DNA of 64,000 bases. It comes from Spirogloea muscicola. Lineage: Eukaryota > Streptophyta > Zygnematophyceae > Spirogloeales > Spirogloeaceae. A program made the position numbers and the translations under genes. This document shows positions 8,378 to 20,029 of this stretch, one piece after another (the stretch's first letter is position 1; each line of letters starts with the position of its first letter). The stretch spans positions 896,242 through 960,241 of the forward strand of contig WELB01000016.1 of the NCBI GenBank assembly GCA_009602725.1. The letters run 5' to 3'. Under the pieces are notes generated by a model. That model was not told the origin of the DNA. It searched no databases and worked only from the letters and a program-made list of their open reading frames with translations.

Positions 8378-11300
8378 CCCCGGTCCGGCGGTNCTTGCCT
8401 GGCGGCGGTGCGCGGCCCGGCGACGTTCGCGCAGGCCGACGCCGAGTGCCAGGTCCGGCAGCGAGCTCGGAGTCTCGGCTTTGAGGGCTCGGGCTCGACT
8501 CCTGCCGGCGCCTGTCGAGGCGGCGGCCCGTCTCGGCGCGGCCGTCTCAGAGCTGTGGCCACCTTCCGGGGCTCATAGCTTCCGCCGCAATGCTGCCAAG
8601 GGCGTCGCCGCGCCGTGGCCGCCAATGCCGCCACTGGCGCAGCCGTCTCCGGCGTCGCCGCTGACGGTACGCCCTCGTCTGTGCGGCAGCGCCACGGCGG
8701 CCGCCTGGCGACGCTCCCGGGCCGGGCGGCGCTCGAGGACGCAGCGGCGCTGTGCCGGGCACGGTGACGGTGACGGTGGCGGCGCCGGCGGGTGCCTCCT
8801 GGGCGCCACTCGAGCTTCAGCTCCAGTTGCGCAGCTCTGCGCACCTCCATGGTGTGGCGGCGGCCTGCAGAGCTCGCGCTGTTATCCCAAGCTTGTATTG
8901 CTGAGGACCCACAATGGCTCCTGCTTGAGCCACAGGGCCGCCATGGTTGTGGGCCGAGCGCTGCGCCGCCTTCTCGGCGGACCTGTGGCTGGCTGCGCCG
9001 CCGCCGTCGCCCGCCTTCGCAGCAGCCGGTGAGCTCTCTCTGTCCCCGACCTGTGCCCCACCGGCCACGAGCTGGCCACTCTGTAGCTGGCCTCCACCGA
9101 GTGCTGCTGCCCTGGGCCGAAGTAGTAGTAAAAGTAAGAAGAAGCTGCAGAAATTGCAGCATGATTTCTGTGGTGCAACGGCACCAATAACATTTGTGTG
9201 CGACGGCATACGATTATGTAGTTTTGTGAGGGTGTTTGCCGAAGCCGCCGCTGCTACCGCGAAGGCCAGAATGGTGGTGGCTGACACGCAGCGGTGTCGC
9301 GGAGGTGGTGGCGGCAGGATGAGCTGCGGCTGGCAGCCGCCTCCATGGCAGCAGCAGCAAGCAGCTGCACTCGTGTGGTGCCACGGCCGGCGCGGGCCGC
9401 CCCGGCCTATCTCCAGCGGCATGCGACGCGGCGACGCTTTTCATCTGCTTGCAGGCAGCCTGCAGCGCTGCAGTGCCGACGTCACTCGTCGCCGCTTCTC
9501 AGGGGCTTCCTACAGAGCTGCCCGCCCGTGGCCACGCCCTCCGGGCCAGCCGTGCGAGTAAGCGATGGCAAATGGTGGAGTTCAAGAAGAAGAAGAAGAA
9601 AAAGTCAAGAAGAAGAAGAAGTCGAGCAGCTCAAAGCACGACGGAAGCCCGCAGCACAGCTGCAACCACCACCCCGGTCGTCACCACGTCCGCTGTTCGG
9701 TGAGGGGGCCCAACCTTGCTGCCAACTCCATGCCATGAAGTCACGAGCCCCCGGCCTGGCCAATGTGACCAGCTGCGGTGACTGAAATTGGACAAGATGC
9801 CAGGCACTGACATGGCTTGCCGCTTGGCGTGCTACTCCCAGCCGCTGCGGCCGCCACCGCCATCAAGGAGGCCGCCGTCACCCAAGTTGCGGATGCCGCC
9901 ACCACCAAGGAGGTCACCGCCACCCAAGCGACAGCCGCCGCCCTCACCTCCCCGCCCGTCGCCTCCGCCCAAGCCACGCTCGCCGCCGAAACCACGCTCA
10001 CCTCCGCCACCCAAGACACGCAGCCCCCCGCCGAGGGGGCGACGGCAATCACCGCCGCCGAGGAGGCCGTCCCCCCCTCCACCAAGATGGACCTTCCCTC
10101 CTCCCCTGAAGAAAGCCTCCCCATCCCCTCCATGTATCAGCAAGCAGGCCCAGGCAGCGGGCTCGCTACTGGCCTTCAATGCCGCCGTGCGCGACCCCCG
10201 CGGCTACCTTGCCAACTGGGTTGGCGCCACACCATGCGCCTGCAGCTGGACTGGCGTCTTCTGTAAGGATCAGATGAGTGGCCGCTACAGGTGTCCCAGT
10301 GGAGGCCTTAGCATTTGGGGCCCACACCGGTGGTCAGAGCTGCGGTGGTGCGGACGCAGCTGGTCGTCACTGGCCTGGACCTCAACGGCTTTGGCCTGCG
10401 CGGCTACGTCCCGCGCTTCCTCCGCAATATCATGGTGTGAAATACTGAGAGCTACTTTCCGAGCAAGTGTAGTTCCCGGTCTGCAGAAGCCCCCAAAACC
10501 AATATCATTCGAGTGCTTGGTAGCCCGTCCAGCTATGATGTCTGCCAAAGTGGCCTAAGCTATCAGCACGATACAGCATTTGGAAAGGACAGACAGGAAG
10601 AGTGGAGGGAGGTTGAGGAGCAGGGAGAATTAGAGGCACCAAGCTAGGGGGGATGGGAGCAGAGGAGAGTAACAGAGGCTGGAGGGAGGGGGGAGAGAGA
10701 TAGCTCGGCAGAAGAGGGAGGGAGAAAGACGAGGGAGAGAGGTTGGAGTGAGGCGTTCAAGCAGGGGTTGAGGTCGGAGGACAGGAAAACGGCAAAGTGA
10801 GTAGAGGGAGGGACGGTCCTGGTGATGTCAACCCGTGGTGCATGTTCATGTGACCCTTACGCTGTCCATGCTGGCCGCCATGCGCAGGACTTCATCCATG
10901 CAAGCCAGAACTTCTTCATCGGCACGCTCCCAGACCTGAGCGCGCTCACCTTGCTCACAGAGATCGACTTTTCGCTGAACATCCTCTCGGGTCCGCTGCC
11001 GCTGTGGGTGACCACGCTGCCGGCCCTGCGTTTTTTGGACCTACGATTCAACAGCTTCACTGGCACGCTGCCTCCGTCACTCTTTCGCACAAGCCAAGAA
11101 GTGCTCGCCGTCAATGACAACATCATGACGCAGCGGATCCCAGACAGCCTGTGACTGCTTCCTGTCTTGCTCACGGTCCTGGCCCGCAACATGCTCAGTG
11201 GCCCCATTTCTGCCAGCATCAGGCAACTTGCTCTGACGCTGTCGGAGCTCGTGCTGCTCAACAACGGCCTCGTTGGCGGTCTCCCCCTCCATTGGGCAGC

Positions 11301-12856
11301 TTCGTTTCACTGTGGTACTCAACATCGCTGGTAACCGCTTCGTCGGGAGTCTCCCCCCCAGCATCTCGAACCTCACAAGCCTTGTCCAGGTCAGACCAGT
11401 GGCTGACTGCCTGCAACCCATCTAGTAGTCACCCCCACCATGCACAGGTCTGATAGTAGTTCTGACAATACGTGTGGCGTTGGTTGTGTCTCGCCAGCTG
11501 GATATCTCGGACAACCGTTTTGCTGGCAACATCACCGCCTCAGCAGTATTCTTCCTCCCCAATCTCCAGGTGCTGCTCTTGAATAGTGCAGTAAACCCAA
11601 GAAGTAGGAAGCCATCAGATGTGTGCATCTCACACAATTGCATACTGGCCTGGCCTGCTTCCGCTTAACTAGGGTCAACAAGTTGGGGAGCCTGACCTTT
11701 CTGTCATTGTTGAAGAGATGGGCCTGGTCAGTCGAGGTCAAGTGTAATTGCTGCCTCCTTACAAGTGAAACTCGCGTGTCACGTAGTCAGCCCATATACT
11801 CTAAAAATCTTGCAGCTCTTCAACTACGCAGACAACTTCTTCGTCGGCAAGCCGCCGCCAAATACGACAGTGGATGTCATCATTGGCGAGTATTGCAGCA
11901 GTGGGCGCTTCCAGTCATTTGCCCCGCCGCCTCCTGGTGAGCAGTCTCGATCACAGGTCACAGAAGGTATGTTGGTGTGCAAGTGGCATAGGTGGCATTC
12001 TTGTGCTTGAATATTTCTGGGCGGGATCAGAGAACTTGATAGAGTTTGCTGAGCTGTTGCGTAAACCGCATGCGCCAGAGAATCAGGATGTATGTCGCAC
12101 GGCAAGGAGTACCAGCTACAGCTCACTTTGCTGCCGTTTGGTGCCGCAGCAGGTGCGCTTCCGCCGCCACCGCCACCGTCGCCACCGCCTTCGCTACTGC
12201 CGTCACCGCGCAGTCAGCTCCAATACCATCGCCGCCTCCCACGGAATTGTTGCCGCCGCCAGCCCCAGCTTCACTGTCATCACCTCCTCCTGAATCGCCG
12301 CCGCTCACACTGCTGCCGCCAGGCCTACGTCCACCGCAGCCGCCGCCTACGGCGGTGCCCACGCTCCTGCCGCCTCCCCCTTCGCCTCATTTGCCGGTCA
12401 GCGTCCCCTTGTCTCCACCGTCACTACCAGTCGCGAGCCCTCCGCCACTGCTGCCGCCACCTCCATCGCCTCCACCCGGGGCTCCCGCCTTCCCGCCGCC
12501 GTCGCCACTGCCGCCGCCGCCGCCGCCGCCGCCAATTGTGGTGCCCACGTTGCCACCACCTCCAGTGTCACTGCCACCTCCACCGCCTCCCCTGCTGCCG
12601 CCCTTACCACCGCCACCGCCGCCACCGCTGCCTGTTCTGCCACCACAAGTGCAGCCACCACTGCCACCGCCACCGCCATCGCCACCGCCTCTGCCGCCTT
12701 CACCACCTCCGCCACCACCGCTGCCCACTTACTTATAACTGCCACCGCCGCCACCACCAGCACCATCGCCGCCGCTTCCGTCACCACCGCCGCCCCCATT
12801 GTCCCCGCCGTCTCCTCCACCACCACCGTCGCCCCCACCATCCCCCCCGCCAGCGT
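8378..12856 (+). pseudogene. Copy A of the lectin-LRR family, 5'-truncated and disabled
   Basis: The exon order matches genes B and E: 8378-8452 (partial), 8690-~8826, 8936-9028, 9292-9699, 9842-10434, 10888-11389, 11498-11569, 11816-11936, 12150-12856. Visible domains are a C-type lectin-like domain (RGPATFAQADAECQ, GGRLATLPG, WLWAERCAAFSADLWLA), a Lys run, a Pro-rich stretch, LRRNT+LRR, the GKPPPN cap and a proline array. Disablements: the signal peptide exon is missing upstream of 8378; a +4 indel in a GGTGAC run (8761-8780) puts TGA codons in exon 2; exon 2's donor GT is TT; a frameshift lies near 10275; TGA replaces a Gly codon at 11152-11154; and exon 6 is 8 bases short. It is closest to gene E. 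It ends inside the proline array, where it abuts gene D tail-to-tail. Confidence 0.8.
8393..8393. other. Single undetermined base
   Basis: One N within the first lectin exon remnant of copy A, next to C-runs. It may reflect poor assembly at the left limit of the copy. Confidence 0.95.
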
Positions 12857-15800
12857 CTGGAGGTGGCGGTGAAGGTGGCGGTGAGGGCGGCGGTGGTGAG
12901 GGCGGAGGCGGTGGTGAGGGCGGCGGTGGTGAGGGCGGCGGTGGTGAGGGCGGCGGTGGTGAGGGCGGCGGTGGTGAGGGTGGCGGTGGTGAGGGCGGCG
13001 GCGGTGGTGAGGGCGGCGGCGGTGAGGGCGGCGGTGGTGAGGGCGGCGGTGGTGAGGGCGGCGGTGGTGAGGGCGGCGGCGGTGGTGGCAGCGGCGGTGG
13101 TGGTGGCGGCGGTGGCGGTGATGGCGGCTGCGGTGGAGGCAGCGACGGTGGTGGTGGCGGCGGCGGCGGCAACGGAGGGGAGGGCGGCGGTGGTGAGGGC
13201 GGCGGCGGTGGTGGTGGCGGCGGTGGTGGTGGCGGCGGCGGCGGTGATGGCGGCGGCGGTGGTGGCGGCGGAGGCGGCAACGGAGTGGAAGGAGGTGGTG
13301 GTGACGGTGGAGGGGGTGGCACCAAGAATGGTGGTGGCAACGGCGGCAGAGGAGGAGGCTGTGGTGGTGGCGGTGATGGTGGGGGAGGCGTTGGGGGAGG
13401 AAGCGCCACTGTGGGCGACGGCGGCGGAGGCGGCGATTGGGCCAGCGGGGGCGGGAATGGTGGTGAAAATGACGGAGGTGGCGGCGGCGGGAGCTCAGGC
13501 GGCGGCGGTGGTGGCGCCAATGATGGCAGCAAAGGCGGGCTGAGCTGCAACGGCGACGGCGACGGCGGCGGCGGCAGGAGAGATGGGGGTGGGGATAGCA
13601 GTGGAACTGGGGGTGGCGGTTGCAGAAGTGCACCCACTGTGGCAGCAAAGGACAGCATGTGAGATGTAAACAGGTTGCTCTAGTGGTCAGCCACGCTACG
13701 GCAGATTTGGCACAGTTTGATAATAACAACATATAAGAGCGTGACAGGCTTATCTCGAACCCCTTCAATCATCCGAAGTAACACTCTAGCAGCTCTTGAC
13801 CGCCAATGTGTCATACTGTGGAAGCCATAGAGAGGCCTAGACTGGATGACAATTACCAGGAGGTGGTGGTGGTGGTGGTGGTGGTGGTGGTGGTGGCGGT
13901 GGCGGCAGCAACGGAGGGGAAGACGGCGGAGGTGATGGTGGAGGGGTTGGCACCAAAGATTGAGGTGGCAGTGGTGGCTGCGGGGGAGACTGTTGTGGTG
14001 GTAGTGATTGTGGCGGTGATGGTGGGGGAGGCGTTGGAGGAGGAAGCACGACTGGGGGCGACGGCGGCGGAGGTAACGATTGGGTTGGCGGGGGCGGGAA
14101 TGGTGGCGAGAATGACAACGGTGGCGGCTGCGACAGAAGAGGTGGGGCTGTTGGAGGCGAAGGCGGAGAGGCCGGTGATGCTCCAATAAGAGGCGACGGA
14201 GGTGGAGGTAGGGCTGGTAGTGATGGCAGTGGCAGCAAAAGACAGCATGTGAGAAGTCAACAGGTGGTCCGAGTGGTCAGCCACTCTACTGAAGATTTGG
14301 CACAGATTGCTTAACAACATCTATCAGCGCTTACAGCCTTATTTCATATTTCAAAGCCCTGGAGAAAATTTCGAACAGCTCTTGAACACCAATGTGTACC
14401 TACTGTGAAAGCCATAGAGAGGCCTAGATGACAATTACCAGGAGGTGGTGGTGGCGGCGGCAGTGGTGGTGGTGGTGGTGGCGGCAACGGAGGGAAAGGT
14501 GGCGGTGGTGACGGAGGGGGTGGCACCAAGAATGGTGGTGGCAATGGTAGCTGCAGCGGAGGCTGTTGTGGTGGCGGCGATTGTGGCCCTGATGGTGGGG
14601 GAGGCGTTGGAGGAGGAAGCACCACTGGGGGCGACGGCGGCGGAGGCGACAGTTGGGCTAGCGGGAGCGGGAATGGTGGCGTAAACGATGGTGGTGGCGG
14701 TGGCAGGGGAGGCGCTTGGGGAGGAGACGATGACGGAGGGGCCAGAAGTGGCGGTGAAGTTGATTGCGGCAGCGGGGATGACTGGGGCGGCGAACGGGGT
14801 GGAGAAAGCGACTCCGGAGGCAGCAATTCTGGTGCGGGTGGAGGCGGTGGGAAAGGTAGCACTGGGGGCGACGGCTGGGTCAGTGGTGGAGGGGATGGCG
14901 ATGGACGTGGTGTCGGCGGGAGCTCAGGCGACGGCGGGAATGATGCCAATGGCGGCAGCAAAGGCGGGCTGAGCTCCGGTGATGGCGACGGCGGCGGCGA
15001 CAGTAGAGATGGGGCTGTCGGAGGCAAAGGCGGAGAGACAGGAGATCCTCTACTAAGGGGCGATGGTGGTGGAGGTAGGGCTGGTAGCGGTGGCAGTGGC
15101 GGCGGACTAGACGTAGGCGACAGTGGGGATGATGTTGTTGGCGTCAACAATGGGGATGATGTTGTTGGCGAGGGTAATAGCAATGGCGCTCGTGGAGAGA
15201 ACGATGGAGGTGGAGGTGGCAATAGCAGCGGCACTGGGGGTGGCGGTTGCAGTAGTCCACTCACTGTGGCAGCAAAAGACAGCATGTGAGATGTGGTCGG
15301 CCACTCCACTAAAAACTTGGAACAGACTATATTTACAACAACTTACAGAGCTGACAACCCTATTTGAAACCCCTTCAATCATCCGAAGTAACACTTCGAG
15401 CAGCTCTTGACCATCAACCTGTACCTACTGTGAAAGCAATAGAGAGGCCTAGACTGGATGCCAATTTACCAGGAGGTGGTGGGCCAAACGCCTTGCAGTG
15501 ACCGCTGCTGCAATCCTGGCCAATGATAATGTCAATGGTTGAATTGGGCGGCGGCTTGCCCACAAAAAAGTTGTCCTTATAGTTGAATAGCTGCAAGATA
15601 GAAGATATTTCCTTAAGCTCAGCACGCGACATGAGGAAGGAGCACCAAGTCAGCAGCCGCACTTGGCATGATCTTTGGCCATACCAACCAAGGAACATAA
15701 ATGACCAGCCCTAAGCAGCTCGCCTCATGTTGCTAGGTCTGGGGAGAGATAGTGTTGGTCCATCTGCAAACTTGGAATTCTTGGCAGAAGGCAACATGAG

Positions 15801-18726
15801 TGGTAGCTGTACCTGCAGATTGGGCAAGAAGAACACCTCCGAGGTGCTGATGTTACCTGTAAAGCGGTTGCTCGAAATGTCCAGCTGCAGGCCACGCTGC
15901 GAGTCCCATCAGAGCTGTTCAGGGCAAGAATGATAGCAACAAGTGTCGCAACAAGTCGGCCATTAACCTGGACGAGGCTTGTGAGATTGCCAATGTTGAG
16001 GGGGAGGCCGCCGTTGAGGCGGTTGTCGGCAAAGTTGAGTACAAGCGTGGAGCGGAGCTGGGTGATGGCAGCGGGGAGGCCGCCGATGAGGCCGTTATCA
16101 AGCAGCACAAGCTCCGACAACGTCGGCGCGAGCTGCCCAATGCTGGCGGGAATCAGCCCGCCGAGCGCGTTGTGGGCGAGAACGGCGAGCGAGACCGGGA
16201 GGGACCCCAGATTGTTCGGGATTGGCTCCTTGAGGGCATTGTTGTTCACCGCGAGCACGTCCAGCCTCGTGCTGAATAGCGACGGTGGAAGCACGCCTGT
16301 GAAGCTATTGTGGCGCAGGTCCAGGAAACGCAGGGCAGGCAGTGCCGTGACCCACAGCGGCAGCGGGCCCGACAGGAGGTTGAGCGAGAAGTCAATCTCA
16401 GCAAGCAGACTCAGTCCGCTTAGATCTGGCAGTGCGCCGACGAAGAAGTTCTGGCTTGCATGAATGAAGCCCAGGTCCTGCGCACATTGGTCAACCAGAG
16501 GAGCCATATGAGCCACATGGACATGTCCGGAGATGGACACAGCTGACAATGTCCTTGTCTTGCATGCCCCCACCACTCTCCCCTCCAGCCGTCTTCAGTG
16601 TCTGTCCCTTCCTGCCCTGCCCTTATCCTCCGGTCGTTCTGGTAGCGATTGAGGTCTTGCAAGCCGCCAAGTCACACCAACAAGCTCGAGCTTGCAGGCT
16701 GTCTCAAGGCAAGGCACTGCTCATCCACGCTGCAGCAGAGTTGTGGTTATGCATGCTGAGAGGAGAGCTCCTGGTGCTCACCGGGAGGTTGCGCAGGAAC
16801 TGCGGAACGTAGCCATGAAGGCCAAAGCCGTTGAGGTCCAGGCCAGTGACGACCACCTGAGGCTGCACCGCCACAGCTCTGACTGCCAGTCTGGCCCCAA
16901 ATGCTGAAGCCTCTGCCGGGAGGCTGGCGGCGGCCACAGCCTGGTCCTCACAGAAGACGCCTTTCCAATTTGAGGCGCATGGTGTGGTGCCGATCCAGTT
17001 GGTGAGGTGGTCGTGTGGGTCGCGCATAGCGGCCTTGAACGCCAGTAGCAACACCCCCACCTGGGCCTGCTTACTGATAGAGGGAGGAGGGGGGACGGCC
17101 GTTCTAGGAGGAGGTGTGGAGGCCTTCACTGGCAGAGGACGGAAAGGCTTCTTCGGTGATGGCGGTGGCGCCGTCGGCCTCCAAGGGGGCCTGTGCGTCT
17201 TGGGCCGAGGCGGTTGTAGCTTGAGCAATGGAGGCGAGTGTCGCTTTGGAGGAGGCGAGCGGCGAGGAGGTGGTGGCATTGACAAACGCTTGGGTGAAAG
17301 AGGCCTGCTTGATGGTGGAGGCGACTGCGGCTTCTTCGCCGACGCCATACCTGTAGGGGGTGGCATCTGCGGCGGCTGCAGCGGCACCACAGTATGGAGC
17401 AGTATCAGTGTCGGCAATCTTCTGATATTCATTCCTGCAGCAGGCCCTATCGTGTGCAGGCCCAGACTCTACAGACAAAGCTCAAGTTCCCACAAGCTCC
17501 CGGGGCTGCAACAAGCAGAGCGGGCACCCCTCACCAGGCAGCGGACGTGGTGGTGGCCAGGGTGGTGATTGCAGCTGTGCCGCGGTCTTCCATCGTGCTT
17601 CGTGGCGCTCGGCTTTTTCTTCGACTTCTTCTTGGTTTTCTTGGTCTTTTTTTTTGTCTTTGATGTCTTTGACTCCACTCTCAAGTGCCGCCGCTCACCA
17701 CCACCACCGGTTCCATGGGCGTGGCCAATGCCAAGCGGCACCTTAAATAGGCCCTGAGAGGAGGCACTGACGGCCAATGACAGCGTGGCGCTGCAAGCCG
17801 ACTGCGAGCAGATGAATGGCGCTGTCGAGGCACACGCCACTGGGACCAGGCCGGCGTGGGCCTTACCGGCCTCTGGCACCACATGAGCACAGCGGCCTAC
17901 TGCCTTTGCTGCTGCTGCGGCTGCCTGCTGCAGCTCGTCCTGCCGCCACCATCTCAATGGCCGCACTGCATGCCAAACACCACAGATTTCAGCTGTGGGA
18001 TCGTTCCCCTGCGGCGCAAGCCAAAGCTCGGGAGCGAGTGGGCGCCAGGTTGGGTGCAGAGGAGCTCACCAGTCGCCGAGGGAGAGGCTGCCGACGGCGT
18101 CGTGGTGGCCAGCCACAGGTCCGTGGAGAAGGCCGCGCAGGGCTCCGTCCATTTCCATGGCGTCCCTCCTGCCGAAGGGAAACCGCGGAGGCGTGCGTCT
18201 TGACGCAAGCGGCAGGTACCGGATCGGACGACACTGCAGCACGAGCTGACGGGAGTTGCATACTGGTATGCAGGGAGCTGCGCACCTGGCTCTGGCACAC
18301 GCGTGGCACCCACGAAGCACCCGCCACTCCCACCATCGCCAGTGCCGCTGGGTAGTGCACGGCACAGCTCAACGGCGTCCTCGAGCGCCAAGCGCCCCAG
18401 GAGCGTTGCCAGCCGGCCGCCACGTCGCTGTGCATGCAGACGAGGCAGGGCGTCAACGGTGGCACCAATGGTGGCGACGACGGCAGGGCAAGAGCTCTAG
18501 CGACAGCAGGTCGCGGCGGGAATAGGGAGACCTGGCACTCCGCCTCGGCCTGGCCGAATGACGCCGGGCCGGGCGCCGCCAGCAGGCACGCCCCGGAGCG
18601 GGGCCCCGGCGCGAAGCCCGGCAGGCAGGCGCCATCCCCAGGCGAAGCCGCCTTCCGGGCGCCGTCCGCCATTGCGGCCGACAGAATCAAGAGCACAGCA
18701 GCCGCCGCGGCCACCGTGACCGCCAT
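12729..18726 (-). CDS. Gene D: secreted C-type lectin / Pro-rich / LRR protein with Pro-to-Gly chimeric tail
   Basis: Splice model (all GT-AG): 18532-18726, 18286-18427, 18070-18168, 17535-17965, 16782-17375, 15968-16477, 15813-15884, 15470-15590, 14439-15263, 13857-14213, 12729-13636. The sum is 4,254 bases; every junction is in phase, giving 1,417 aa. Domains in order: signal peptide (MAVTVAAAAAVLLILSAAMA), C-type lectin-like fold (CLPGF, ASFGQAEAECQ, GGRLATL, PWKWTEPC, APFICSQ), KTKKKTKKTKKKSKKK, HHPGHHH, Pro-rich, LRRNT (NWIGTTPCASNWKGVFC), about seven LRRs, the GKPPPN cap, then three successive Pro-rich exons. The last exon changes from SPPPP repeats to DAGGGDGGGDGGGG and ends SYK-stop. 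The second LRR half seen in B and E is absent. Probable wall or matrix protein (inference). Confidence 0.75.
12850..15470 (-). repeat. Three tandem copies of a Pro-rich exon plus its upstream intron
   Basis: Three units follow each other: intron 15264-15469 with exon 14439-15263, intron 14214-14438 with exon 13857-14213, and intron 13637-13856 with exon 12729-13636. The introns share the sequence around GCCATAGAGAGGCCTAGA and the TTTTGCTGCCAC acceptor region. Each exon begins and ends in phase 1, so duplication keeps the frame. Genes B, C and E have one such exon. The middle copy has lost the usual acceptor and would use a CAG about 20 bases further in. Confidence 0.8.
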
Positions 18727-19250
18727 GGCCGCGCGCGCCAAGGAGGCGGCTCTCTCAGTGTCTCGGCCACAGTCTCCCGGAGATGCGCCCGAGCCGGCCA
18801 GCCTGTGTCGCCGGATCTGGCCCATCTACAGTACCGCGATCTCTGAGGGGGCGGCCAGGAGCCGCAGTGACCGTCGAATGTGATCCTCCGGCGCTGCGCG
18901 AAACTCTCACGTTTCTCCGGGTCAACCGAAAGTCCGGCACCCTCTCGCGGGGCAGCTCGCCCGCCTTCCCGCCACCTCGTGCACTTGACGCCACGTGGAA
19001 GCTTGTGGATCAATCAAAAGTCTGGAGGTCCCCAAGCCCGGGCCTCTTCTTCCTTCCGGCTGCTAATCTTTCGGGTATGCGGCTCCTCACTCGTGGTTAC
19101 TAAGTGACCCAGCCTACCCAAGGAGACTGAAACAGAAGAAAGACCCCTCCGGGAAAGGGGCGGTGGCTGGGAGAGGCCAGCCCAGGAAATAAAGTGAATG
19201 CTCTGAGACAGCCCTTTTGGCCTCGTTGCCTCATTTCCCCCCCCCGCGAG
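18727..19250 (-). promoter_or_regulatory. 5' flank of gene D, shared with gene B
   Basis: From the start codon to the C-run near 19240 this flank aligns with 35927-36450 upstream of B, including a retroelement tail (LLTRGY-stop reading on the plus strand, 19085-19103) and a hairpin (19165-19190). The first ~450 bases are also shared, more weakly, with gene C and with the orphan at 25890-26240, so they probably include the ancestral promoter and 5' UTR. I see no clear TATA box. Confidence 0.5.
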
Positions 19251-19354
19251 TCCTCAGCGAGCTCAGGCTCATGCGTTGCATCAGAAAGCTGGTCGAGCCT
19301 TAGCTGGTAGCTCAAAGAGCTTGTCGATTGCCGTCCGGTATTCGGGCATCAGTT

Positions 19355-19490
19355 AGCGACCTCTATGTGCTGACTCGTGGTTACTGAGCGAGTCAGCTTA
19401 GCAGCAGGTAACATACATTTGTCAATGTGCTTGCCTTGTACTTGGCCACACAGGCCCTCCCTTTCTTATTACACACTCCACTGCTGCTGC
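19355..19490 (+). repeat. Solo terminal repeat of the TIR element
   Basis: GTGCTGACTCGTGGTTACTG and GTCAATGTGCTTGCCTTGTA match the right ends of the elements at 26865-27660 and 51420-52430 and the copy at 55316-55420. Confidence 0.65.
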
Positions 19491-19599
19491 CCCATCCGTC
19501 TAGCAGCTCCAGAAGCGGACGCAGGACAGGTCGACAAGGCCCCCATTATTGAGTGGCTCATTCATACCAGTTCTGAGATAGCGCTTTAGGCTCGCAGCA

Positions 19600-20011
19600 A
19601 GGCGGCCAATCACTCTGACCACCCGGCTGGCGACGAGTTCGTACCCCTGGCCGTGGACGTGCACGGGGGTCTCGGGTCCCAGTGGCTTGATCTGCTGGCT
19701 AGGCTTGTGCAGCGCGCTGTGTCCCGCAGGCGTGGTGCGCCGGCTGACTTCAACGCCGCTGGCTCGTGGGCTCAGGTATATCGTATGCGATTGTCCGTCT
19801 CCCTTCAGCGGTCCATGGCCCACGCCTTGTATCTGCGCCATGCGGCTCCTTCAGACCTTGTCCATTCCTTCGGGCTGGCCTCTCACAGCCACCAGTCAAT
19901 TTGCATCTGCGTGCTGGCCGTGCTCTCGCTGCGGCCTTCGGCTACAGTCAGGGGGATAGTTTTCCGGCAGCTAGTCTGTCGAGTTTGAGGCTCCTCACTC
20001 GTAAGTACTGA
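19600..20011 (+). pseudogene. Non-LTR C-terminal fragment with a 63-bp hairpin insertion
   Basis: The plus strand reads MDVHGGLGSQWLDLLARL, FNAAGSWAQVYRMRLSVSLQ and SMAHALYLR, is broken at 19838, and resumes at 19901 in another frame with LHLRAGRALAAAFGYSQG and SLRLLTRKY-stop at 20011. The break is exactly the insertion described in the next entry. The uninterrupted equivalent is on the minus strand at 44799-45164. Confidence 0.7.
19838..19900 (+). mobile_element. 63-bp hairpin element with 11-bp target-site duplication
   Basis: TTGTATCTGCG (19827-19837) and TTGCATCTGCG (19901-19911) flank a 63-base insert carrying CTTGTCCATTCCTTCGGGC and the hairpin GGCTGGCCTCTCACAGCC. Paralogous empty sites with an uninterrupted CTTGCATCTGCGTGCTGGCC are at 44861-44880 (minus) and about 5826-5846 (minus), which identifies both insert and target. 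Confidence 0.9.
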
Positions 20012-20029
20012 GTGGTCCATCCTCCCCCG

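Noticed and set aside
12799-13662. Long Gly-rich open frame on the plus strand (GGGGEGGGGEGG)
   Set aside because: It is the complement of the Pro-rich exon of gene D, which has a consistent splice model and matches genes B, C and E. The Gly frame has no start, domain or relative.
18453-18883. Plus-strand Arg/Ala-rich frames over the lectin exon (also 35455-36050 and 43251-43523)
   Set aside because: They lie opposite the lectin exons of D, B and C and are not conserved beyond what that strand imposes.
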